A stretch of 64,000 nt of DNA from Pogonophryne albipinna (lineage: Eukaryota; Chordata; Actinopteri; Perciformes; Artedidraconidae): NCBI GenBank assembly GCA_028583405.1, contig CM053246.1, positions 2,662,570 through 2,726,569 on the forward strand, in the 5' to 3' direction. Numbering within the stretch: position 1 is the stretch's first letter; each line of letters opens with the position of its first letter. A program made the translations under genes and the position numbers. Below the pieces are notes generated by a model, which made no database searches, was not told the DNA's origin, and was given only the letters and a program-made list of their open reading frames with translations. Shown piece after piece: positions 35,001 through 47,000 of this stretch.

Positions 35001-38000
35001 AAGATACAAAGTGCTCAATAACTTGGAAAGATCATGGACATTTTATTAAGTAGTAGGCACAGAAGAGGAAAGTACATAGATCAGACTCAGACAAGATTTT
35101 TTCAGTCACTTGCCTCTCAAGGCTTCCGTACCAATAACTCATGAGAGATTAGGAACATGCGGTCAGCTTGACATTTCCTTGTTCTCAGCGTGGTGACATG
35201 CACTTCATGGTGGCTGCTAACGAGGGCTGGCATGTTGCAACTGCCTCTTTTCTACAAGCACACTAGCTGTACAATCCTCCATCCTGTAACTGTTTGCATG
35301 CTGCCTGACATCACACACCCTTCATAGTGTACAAACTGCTCTGAGACTCGTGAAGACATGTTGCTGTGAGTGTGTTAGCGCTGCTGACCTGAGGGAGCTC
35401 TGCAGCCGCTGCAGGCAGTCGGGGGCCAGGGCCTCTCTGCGCCGCGACTCCAGGAACCTCTGAGTGTGCCTCAGAAGGGCCTGGGAGGGGGGGAACATCC
35501 CGCAGCAGAGCCACAGCAGCTGCCAGCCCTGCTCCATGCTGAACCTGGGGGGGGGGGGCAAGCAACAGGATGAAAACATGTGGGACACTGTGGAGCGGAG
35601 GACCAGTGGGTTGCCATTCAACACCATTCACAAACACTGAAACATTGGAGGGTTCTACTCCTGGAATTTGTTACTGTTTTTACTTCCTTCCTTCTTAATA
35701 AATAAAAATACACAAAGGAATACAAGTTTAAGTTTCTTTCATTCACCAGTCACGATTGTATTTTCTATAATCTATAATCAAGTTTGCTAGGGATGGAAAA
35801 GCCTTTAGGTACTTTAATGATCAATTCATCTGTCAGATATTTCATGTCAAATATTCTTGCTTTCTGATCATTTTAATATAACAAAAATTAAAAAGAAATA
35901 TTGTCAATAACAAAACAATCGCCATAGTAACAGAATGGGTCCTAACCCTTTGATCAACTGCCTTTCAAATAAACATTAATGAAATAAATCAATGGTCACA
36001 TGAGGCTTTATTTACTTAAATCATGAGTAAAGGCATTGATTGGCAAAGATCTTCATCATAATACAGATCCTAGGATTCATTAACGCCGAAAATCATTGTA
36101 TCGCTCATTTACATTTCATTTAAAAAAGAAATGATTTATGGTGGGGAGACACTCTTTTTTTAATTCTCAATATAATTTTCTCTCCTTCCTCTAACACCCC
36201 CGAAGTCATAGTGACACTTGACGCAGAGAAGGCCTTCGATAGGGTTGAGTGGGGTTTCCTATTTTCTAGTCTTGATATATTTGGTTTCGATTCCCAATTT
36301 ATTTCCTGGATTAAACTCCTGCCTCTCCATCTGCCTCTGTACACACTAATGGCATTCGATCTCCCCCTTTCTCTCTCCAACGTGGTACTCGCCAGGGGTG
36401 TCCTCTTTCGCCGCTGTTGTTCAATATAGCCATTGAACCTCTCACTATCTGGCTCAGAAGCCATGATAGGTTTGAGGGCATTACGCGTCATGGCATGGTT
36501 CATAAACTGTCTCTCTATGCAGATGACCTTTTTCTTATGATCTTGAACCCCTTATCCTCTCTCCCCCCCATACTGTCGATTTTATATCAATTTGGCCGAG
36601 TATCAGGTTACAAACTAAACATTCAAAAGAGCAAAGTATTTTTTGTAAATAAAATGGCAGAGGCACTTCCCCAATCCCTATTCCCCTTTAAAAGGGCTGT
36701 GGAGGGGTTCAAATACTTGGGGGTGTTTGTTGCAAACTCTTTTAAAGACCTGTTCCCTAAAAACTTTCAGCCTCTACTAGATAAATGCAAAGCCGATATG
36801 TCTAGGTGGACCTCCCTTCCCCTGTCTCTTGCGGGTCGCCTTATAAAGATGGTCATCCTGCCAAAGTTTCTTTACCTTTCCAACACATCCCAGTGCGCAT
36901 CAATACATCTTTTTTCACTGATCTTGATAAGCAGTTGAATGCGTTCATCTGGAACAACAAGCCTGCGCGTATAGAAGGTTGTGTCTCCAACTCCCTAAAT
37001 CAGAAGGGGGCCTGGCGCTCCCCAACTTTCGCCACTATTACTGGGCCTCTAATATTAACAAACTCCTCTATTGGGCTAACTATAAACGTTCAGACCCCTG
37101 CCCACCTTGGGTACATATCGAGCTGTCATCTTCTGCTCCTTTGCACTCTATAATCTGTTCTCAGCTCCCTGTAGCGACCCATAAACATTTGAGTAACCCA
37201 ATTGTTACTAGCACCTTAAGCATTTGGCTCCAATTCAGGAAACAGCACGGGTTACATAGAGCTTCGGTTCACGCCCCAATTTCAAACAATCACCTATTCC
37301 CCCCATCGTGTACTGACCCGGCCTTCCGCGTTTGGTCGAACAATGGTCTCGCAACGCTTAATGACCTTTACGAGGATGGAGTCTTTTCATCCTTTGAGTC
37401 CCTGTCAGTCAAATTCAACCTGCCCAACAGTCATCTCTTCCGTTTTTTCCAAATCAGGCACTTCATCCAAAAGCAATTTCCCCATTTTCCTAACCGCCCC
37501 CCCGAATCGCCAATTGATACATGTCTCACACTCGACCCCGATCAAAAGCGCTTGGTTTCAGTTCTCTATGGTCAGATTGGTTCCCTGAGTCCGGACCCTA
37601 TGGTGCCTCTTAAGGAGCTCTGGGAGCGTGATCTAGGTAGAAACATTTCCGAGGATTAATGGAGTGACGTTCTCATCCTAGTCCATACATCATCTATCTG
37701 TGCTAGACATGGCCTACTCCAGTGCAAGGTGCTACACAGAGCTCACTTTACTAATGCTAAGCTGGCTAAAATATTCCCGGATCGGAGTGATGCCTGTAAC
37801 AGATGCAATCAATCCCCAGCTGACCATCTGCACATGTTCTGGACTTGCCCGAGGCTGGACACATTTTGGTCTGACATATTTGGAACCATTGAGCAGGCCT
37901 TTAACACAAAGATAGACCCTAATCCTATGACTGCACTGTTCGGCCTTCCTCCATCTGAGAATATGCCCATTACTATACGCCGTGTCATGGCCTTCACCAC

Positions 38001-41000
38001 TCTATTAGCTAGACGCTCTATTCTCTTCAAATGGATACATGCTTCCCCACCAACACATGATCAGTGGATACGTGATGTCTTGCAATGCCTTCAGATGGAG
38101 AAGTTAAGATTCTCATTGAAAGGATCTCTGAAATCCTTCCGTACTACCTGGGACCCACTATTAGGCCTTATCAAAGAACTCCCTATCACTTCTGACGCTG
38201 AGTCGCAGGTAGCTCTCTGAAAGGAAATAAATAAAATAAAAGTGACCATTCATATTACTGCTCTTCCGCCATGACCCTTTGTCTTTTGCCCTTGACTACT
38301 CATCTATATTTCCTTTTCCCTCTTAATGAAACCTTTTTTCCTCACCAAGACGACAATGTTTACTATTATTTTCTTCCCTTATACCGGATTCTTACAGACT
38401 CTCGACTTTCTTTTTATTTTTTATTTGTATTATTATTATTATTTACGTTTTACTTATAATTTTATCTGACTTATTCAGTTATTTTACTATTTGGGGCCAT
38501 CCATACCTGTGGGTGGGGGGGTTAAAAAAAACAACAACAACCTGTAAACAAGGACTCTCTACGAACCCTGAAGTGAATATGGAGCAATACATCACTTTAT
38601 TTTATCTTCAAGGAGGTCCTTTGTAATGATCCCCATTGTCTTCATTTGCTATTTGTAACATCTGTACTGTTTTGTATTGATTATTACTGTTCTTACTTCT
38701 TGTCATTTGCCAGTTTATGACTTGTTTGCAATAAAAAGATTTGTAAAAAAAAAGAAGAAAAAAAAAGAAATTATTATTATTATTTTGAAAGTCAGTTTCT
38801 CACTAGCTCTGAATACATATACAGACAGACCATGTAACAAACACATTTTAAATAATAATAATAAAGGAATTCTGATTCAGCCTTTTCTTGGAACTAACCC
38901 ACCTACACTTAAAGAATCAGAGAGCCATGACAGCGGGGGAACACGTACCGGTTGTTGTTGCTGCTCATCTGCTTCATGATCTGGCAGTAGATCTCGTCCC
39001 TCAGGGCCTCGTTCTGAATGGCGGGGCTGAAGATCAGGTCTGTGTGCTCCAGGGGACTCTGCATCTGCTTGGTGGGATAATCTCCCATATATTTCAGGAT
39101 CGGTACACAGCAGTCAAGGAGGAACAACCATCCTATTTCGTTAACTTCAATGATATTGTGAGGTACTGATGCTACAGATTGTTGCTTGTTAGGTAGTTGA
39201 AGGGATTGTTTGGCTGTAGGGTCTTGGCTTAGTATATTAGTTAGTGTAGCTAGGTTTGAATGGCCCTGTGCTATAGGCCAACCTGAACCCCTACACTTTA
39301 CACTCTGATTTAACTGAATCATTTGTTTAAGACAGAGACGAGACATTGACGAGAGGAACTAGATAGCTAGATAACAAGACTGCATGATCATTGCGAATGG
39401 AAACTGTAAGATAACACATCATACATCTACATTTGGACAGCCTTTCCATCAGGGGGGACCACATTAATTATGAATTCAATTATCTTTAGATATAAAATCA
39501 TACACAAGAAGATAAGGGTTGGCTCCAAAGCAAACCAGAGCTATACATATTATGTAGGCTAGTGTATAATTTCAAGGTATATTTGTATGTTTATGGCATT
39601 ATGTGTTTATTATTGTGTTTGCACTTCATTGGTTATATAATACTGAAAGATATTGTAATGTACATGCTAAATCCCAACTAAGGAAAAAAGTTGAAATTAG
39701 CAATAGCTATAAACTCTTTGTGCAACATAGCAGTTGGATGATATGTATTAGATGTTAAATCGTATCCCAATCAATGAAAACAAACAAATCTGTATTTTGT
39801 TGAAGGCTGGAAAACTGAGCGAAAGTGAGTGTGGTTAGGGTTAAGCAGATACAAAGAAGATACTTTGTAAGGCCTGATTAAACCGTGGGGATCTGCTCCC
39901 TGTGTGGGCATGATTCAGGCACACGTGTGTCAGGTAGTAGACAAATTGAACCATGCCCTGAAATAACTTGCATGCCAAAAGGTGCACTGGTCAAAAAAAC
40001 ACGTAGTAAGAAATGCTACTTTTCATATATGTGTGGAGGATATCAGTGAAGGCCAGGCAGGCTTTGTGGCTGAGCTCCGGGTTGCCCACCAGCTTCTGGA
40101 GGAGGGGCTGTCTGATTGGCTCCCTCGAGTTGGCCCACAGCCTCTCAGGAGCAGCGTTCCTGGACATCACCTGACGGTTCACATCCTTAGTGGGCTGCCT
40201 GTGGGATCAAGGTACAGTATGGGTAAACACTCCTGTTCCAGTGTGCAAAACAAAGAGGGCTTCTACAGATACCTGAAGTACTCCAGGGAGAACTCTTTCA
40301 GCGTGGCGGGAGCTAATCTCTCCATGGTTCCTGTTTCCTTCTGGTTTGCCTGTATTATGTTTTTCCTTTGGTTTGGAGACAGGTTGATGAGGCTCTGAAA
40401 CAAAGGAGAACTTTAACAACAATCTGAGCACAATAACTCATCTGACAGGGAAGTGAGGTTGACATCTCCATACCATGACCTGATTGGTGGGTTTGCTGAG
40501 CGTTGGCAGGATTATGATGGCCTCGGTGGGGACGGCGCCGGTATGTTTTGTGCTCTCATTCTGGCCCTTTATCCAGCCACGTTCCTGGGCAAACTCGTCG
40601 TCTTTGATTATGATAATGAGCTCTCCTTTCTTGAAGCTCAGTAACATGGGGTCGTCTGTAGAAGAATGGAAGTCGGGAATCAATTAGCAAAAGAGCAAAA
40701 TTAAAGCTGAGCATAACTTTGATCAGGAAAACTACCTTTTTGTTTTATCATTCTACATTCCCTCTCTCTCTCTTTCCTCCAGCTGCCTCTTATCAGCTGA
40801 TTCTAAACGTCCACTCTTCAGTGAACTAGATTTTGCCACAAATGATGCTACTGCGACTCCTGTTCTACCTACACTTCCCCCTAAGATCCAGATGTGGTAT
40901 TATGTCAATTTGATATCTAATAAGATAATATAAGATAAGATATACTTTATTGATGCCAATTAATTTTTTTCGTGACAGCAGCATAGATAAGACATTGCAC

Positions 41001-44000
41001 ATGAATTAAAATAAATAAATAAAATAGTAAATAAATAAATACCTTTAAAAAAAACTATTAAGATATACATATCAGCAGTAGAAGACAAACTAAATATGCA
41101 AAATAGAGAATAAACATTTCAATAATGAAGGATATATATCTATAGAGTATATATACACTGTGTGCACAATTATTGGGCAGCTATTTTTGTGCAGAACTAT
41201 TATGCAACTAAAGGAAAAACGAAAATGTTCCCATCTCACTTGTTTGTATTCAACTGTTAAAGTGAGAATAATAAACAAACAACGCAACATATACAAATTC
41301 ATTTTCCTGAGATAAAACATGAACCCATATCCACTCTTCTCTTCAATGACAGTCACAAGCCTTCCATTGATGGAGTCTGTGTTGACGATCAACCACAGCC
41401 TCCCAGACTCTGTTCAGAGAGGAGTTTCCTTCCCTGTAAATCTCCCTTTATGAAGGGCCCACACGTTCTCAATAGGGTTTAGGTCAGATGAGGAAGGGGT
41501 TAGGTTAGGTGAGGAAGGGTTTAGGTCAGGAGAGGAAGGGTTAAGGTCAGGAGAGTAAGGGTTAAGGTCAGATGAGGAAGGGGTTAGGTTAGGTGAGGAA
41601 GGGTTTAGGTCAGGTGAGGAAAGGTTTAGGTCAGGTGAGGAAAGGTTTAGGTCAGGTGAGGAAGGGTTTAGGTCAGGTGAGGAAAGGTTTAGGTCAGGTG
41701 AGGAAGGGTTTAGGTCAGGTGAGGAAAGGTTTAGGTCAGGTGAGGAAGGGTTTAGGTCAGGTGAGGAAGGGTTTAGGTCAGGTGAGGAAAGGTTTAGGTC
41801 AGGTGAGGAAGGGTTTAGGTCAGGTGAGGAAGGGTTTAGGTCAGGTGAGGAAAGGTTTAGGTCAGGTGAGGAAGGGTTTAGGTCAGGTGAGGAAGGGTTT
41901 AGGTCAGGTGAGGAAGGGTTTAGGTCAGGTGAGGAAGGGTTTAGGTCAGGTGAGGAAGGGTTTAGGTCAGGTGAGGAAGGGTTTAGGTCAGGTGAGGAAA
42001 GGTTTAGGTCAGGTGAGGAAGGGTTTAGGTCAGGTGAGGAAGGGTTTAGGTCAGGTGAGGAAAGGTTTAGGTCAGGTGAGGAAGGGTTAAGTTCAGGTGA
42101 GGAAGGGTTACGTTCAGGTGAGGAAGGGTTTAGGTCAGGTGAGGAAGGGTTTAGGTCAGGTGAGGAAGGGTTTAGGTCAGGAGAGGAAAGGTTAAGGTCA
42201 GGTGAGGAAGGGTTTAGGTCAGGAGAGGAAAGGTTAAGGTCAGGTGAGGAAGGGTTTAGGTCAGACGAGGAAGGGTTTAGGTCAGGTGAGGAAGGGTTTA
42301 GGTCAGGTGAGGAAGGGTTTAGGTCAGGAGAGGAAGGGTTAAGGTTAGGTGAGGAAAGGTTTAGGTCAGGTGAGGAAGGGTTTAGGTCAGGTGAGGAAAG
42401 GTTTAGGTCAGGTGAGGAAGGGTTTAGGTCAGGTGAGGAAGGGTTTAGGTCAGGTGAGGAAAGGTTTAGGTCAGGTGAGGAAGGGTTTTAGGTCAGGTGA
42501 GGAAGGGTTTAGGTCAGGTGAGGAAAGGTTTAGGTCAGGTGAGGAAAGGTTTAGGTCAGGTGAGGAAGGGTTTAGGTCAGGTGAGGAAAGGTTTAGGTCA
42601 GGTGAGGAAGGGTTTAGGTCAGGTGAGGAAGGGTTTAGGTCAGGTGAGGAAAGGTTTAGGTCAGGTGAGGAAGGGTTTAGGTCAGGTGAGGAAGGGTTTA
42701 GGTCAGGTGAGGAAAGGTTTAGGTCAGGTGAGGAAGGGTTTAGGTCAGGTGAGGAAGGGTTTAGGTCAGGAGAGGAAAGGTTAAGGTCAGGTGAGGAAGG
42801 GTTTAGGTCAGGAGAGGAAAGGTTAAGGTCAGGTGAGGAAGGGTTTAGGTCAGGTGAGGAAGGGTTTAGGTCAGGTGAGGAAGGGGTTAGGTCTGGTGAG
42901 GAAGGGGTTAGGTCTGGGTTAGGGTTAGGTCTGGTGAGGAAGGGGGCCATGTCATTATTCATTCCTCTTTAAGGCCCTTACTGGTTAACCACACAGTGGA
43001 GTACTTTGAAGCATGCGATGGAGCATTGTCCTTCATAAAATCATGGTCTTCCTGAAAGATACAGACCTTTTCCTGTTCCACTGATGGAAGAAAGTGTCTT
43101 CTAAAAACTGGCAGTAGGGTTAGGAGTTGATTTTGAGTCAACCCTCACCTCTTCAACCTGAAAAGGTCAAACTAGCTCATCTTTAGTAATACATGCACCA
43201 CCTCCACCTTGCTGGGGTCTGAGTGGAAGTGGAGCTCTGGGCCCGGTACTGATCCAGCCGCCCATCCATCTTGTCCATCCAGAGTCACCCTCATCTCATC
43301 AGTCCAGAAAACCTTTGACAAATCTATCTTCAGATATGTCTTGGCCCAGTCTTGATCTCATGTGTCTTGTTCAGTGGGGGTTTCAGCCTCCCCCACCTTG
43401 GCCATGTCTCTGAACGCCTGAGACTTCTGGGCCCTCAGGTAGGTCACAGTTCTGGAGTATGACCGCACTGGAGGATAATGGCTTCCTGGTGGCTTCACGT
43501 TTGATTCTTCTCAGATCTTTGGCACTTCATTTGAGTCTTTTTGTCTCAACACGTTTGATTGTTTTGTGATCACGCCCAAATATCTTAGATATTTCAAGCT
43601 GCATCCCTCTGAAATACTTTTAAAATGTTTGACTTTTCAAAAGTCAGTTAAATCAATTTTTCGCCCATTTTGTCTGAGGAAAAGAAGCTGCCTAATAATT
43701 ATGCACACATTGATATATAGGGTGTTGATCTCCTTAGGCCACACCCTCCCTCATTAAACAAATCTTAAATCTAATAAGCATTCAAGTTTTTACAGCTTGG
43801 AGTTGGAAAATATGCAATATATAATTATGATATGGTCAAAATAATCACTTGCCTAATAATTGTACACACAGCGTATATTGAATACACAATATAAATATAT
43901 AAGTATACGGAATAGAAGGCAGTTTACATTATGCTTGTCCAATGTCCAGCCTCACAATATACACTTTACAATTTACATTTGAGTTAGCAGAATATCACGG

Positions 44001-47000
44001 TGTTATGTTAAATTGAAGTCCTCAAAACAATAAATACCAATAAGTGAATAAGTGATTGAGAAGGAATGCACATTTGAACAAATATTCTTTGACAGAATGC
44101 TTCTCTCCTGATTAAAAGGACCCTTAAAGGGATACTTCAGCTGTGGCCATGACAGACAGAAAGGTGCACCTCTGACCTTGCGTGTCGGCTTCCTTCAGGG
44201 TCACAGCGTACTGAGACCTCGAGGTCAGGCCGCTCAGGAACATGGTGAGCAGCTCGGACATGTCCTCGGCCGTGCCTCCGCTCAGGGTGAAGTCTCCTTT
44301 CAGAGTCAGCAGACTCACGGCCTGGCTGGACGCTTTACCCTCCCTGATTCACAACACATGGAACAGCTCAGTTTAACTGACTCGACCTCTGGAGAGAGCT
44401 TCCTGCTCTTCTGATCCGTCCCTACCTCACGCTGTGGACTCCGGTGACTTCGGGGAAGGAGAGCTCCAGCAGCCTCTTCTCTCTCTCGTCCAGGAAAGTG
44501 ATACCAGTCCAGTTTATGGCCACAATGAACTTGCTCTTCTGCAGCGCAGGACCTTCACCAGAGAAGCAGCAGGCACAGGGTTAGTTATTCCTTTTGTCTA
44601 ACCAACAGTCCATGAAGATATTTGACTACAAATCAAACAAAACACTAAAAAGTCAAACATTTTCACAGATAAGCATCAGAAAGATCAGCATTTTAACTTT
44701 TTATAATGTTGGCTGGGTTAAAGCATATAGCAACAATGTTGGCAAAGATTAGGTTTTTAATGATCTGAAAGCTTGACATACTAGCTCGTATAGTAAGTGT
44801 ATAAGAAACGACAGACAGTCAGACTTTTTAGGACATTAAGATTTGAATTTCTTGGCAACTTGTTGACACATATTTGTTGTCCTCTTAGGCCATCAAAGCT
44901 ACTTTGTATATGTATTTTACAGTAGGGACTGGGGGGGCATGAGTGGGGATAAAATATAACTTAATGACAACTATTTCATTAACTTTGTTTGTCTCTTACA
45001 TATTTATCTTTTTTTTCATATATCCTTTTTTTTTAGTTAGTAGTTATGACAATGAAAATCTGATGTTCCAGGCTCCTCCAACAGTGCAACACAATAACAC
45101 AGATACAATAGTACAAGTAAATAAAATAAAATAGAATATAATAGAAACAGAATATGATAGAAACTGTTCAGATTAGTCTATATACAGTAATTGGAATATT
45201 GATATATATAAGTTGCAGCCAGATGAACGTTATGGGTGTTCTTTACAGAGTTCAGGTGTTTAACAGTCTTATGGCCTGTGGGATGAAACTGTCCCTGAGT
45301 CTGGTGGTTTTAGTCCTGATGCTGCAGTACCGCCTGCCAGACGGCAGCAGACTGAGCAGTTTGTGGCTGGGGTGATGGGGGTCTTTTGTAACCCTGAGGG
45401 CTTTGGTATTATCTCATTTAAGTATTTTTTGGTGCTAATTAATTTCTTGTGTCATGTTGAAATCTTGAATGTAATGTAACTATACCTACACCCAAATCAA
45501 ATGATACAAAAAAGACAGGCCACATGGAAATGCTCTTGTTGATGTGAGGAGAAACAAAATGTGATTAGATTTGACAGGTCATGGCTTCAGGGGCACCACA
45601 TGGTGAAGACTGAAACAAACAGGTGTAAACTGGAAACTCCACTAGATGAGTTATGTTAAGGAATTGAGTCTTGGAAGTCTAACAGTTTATTTTATGTTAG
45701 TGGCATGTTGCAATTAGATTTTTGGAGATAAATATGAGCTTGTCAGTGAGTCTGAACTCATCGTGAAGACAGCTGGGATGTATTGTTGTGTAAAGTGCTG
45801 TTCACAAGCAGAACATCTGAAATCTATGAAATGTTCTTCCTGACTCTCAATCCTTCTTTATCCACTGCTTTATTGGAGTCTTACCCCCAATGGTGGAGTA
45901 ACTATTATTATTATTAATATCCTCTTATATTTCACTCTGACATAGATACAAAACACAACAACAGCTCATTTGCTCAGAGCATGCTGGGTAAACAGCTTCA
46001 CGTGTTGTGGCTTGGTCCTGAGGAAAGTGCAGAACTTATACTGTTTTAATGTTCTACTGTAATAAAACATAAAACTAACAAATACAACTCTCTTTGTGTC
46101 TTTGTGACATTCCTTCTGAAGAATCATAATTGAATTTTTGTATCACTGCAAAGTTATTTTGTTACTTGTTATTTGTCATAAATGAACAAACAGATAAAAA
46201 AATGATAATCAACAGTATAACAAAATAAAAATAATGAACGCACAGAGGCTACTATGTGCTGTAGCTACACATTTTCATATTCAACATTTTATGGAGGAAA
46301 TCAACCGACACTTTTTTGATACAAGCTTTGAATGCAAGTCTTACCGCATTAGATACTAATAAAGGAACTTTGTAGATAACAACAAATAGAGTTTTTGATC
46401 AAGTATGGTTAAAATAAAGCTGAACTCTTAGTCTTGTTCAAAGTTCAGTGTAATGACGGAACACTAGAGAAGCAACAGAAGCAGTCAAAGTAATGATCAC
46501 ATGTGCTGCTGTCAAAGAGGCACACAGGATTCAGGTTGGAAAATGCTTTGGAATCATTTCTTGAAGTAAAAATATAATAATGCCTGAAAATGTAAAAAAG
46601 TTTTTTACCTGATAGCAAGTGCTATGCTTTCAGGCAATGACACATTATTACTCATATTACTTTATTAATGAAGTAAAAAGACTGTTATTAGTCATTACAA
46701 TACAGAATACCCGATTATGTCAGTTAACATCCTGCGGTCTGCTATCCAGATGCTATGCTAGGATAGCACACTGTTGCTAAGGATGCTCTGATCAACCTTC
46801 AAGCAGAAAGAAGTCTGGTAAATTGAACACCTTCAGCAGTGGCCTAAAATCACTTATTTTTCATCTGATACTATTTGAATATTAAAAAAATGAATAGGAG
46901 AAGAACAGGAAAACAGCACAAGAGGAGGAATGAAAAAGACACAGCGAGCTAGAGGACAGAGAAATCAGCAGAAGAAGAGAGACAGGAAGTAAACACTAAA

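Noticed and set aside
36211..38220. A host gene encoding a reverse-transcriptase-like protein
   Set aside because: Two frameshifts, an internal stop, no introns and an A-rich tail show a dead LINE.
41481..42944. Resemblance to interstitial telomere repeats (gggtttagg) or to a CRISPR-like array
   Set aside because: The period is 21 bp without spacers, vertebrate telomeres are TTAGGG, and the unit is explained by transposase codons.
41593..42972. Long open frames in all phases across the minisatellite
   Set aside because: They are by-products of a period divisible by three with few stop-forming triplets; not genes.
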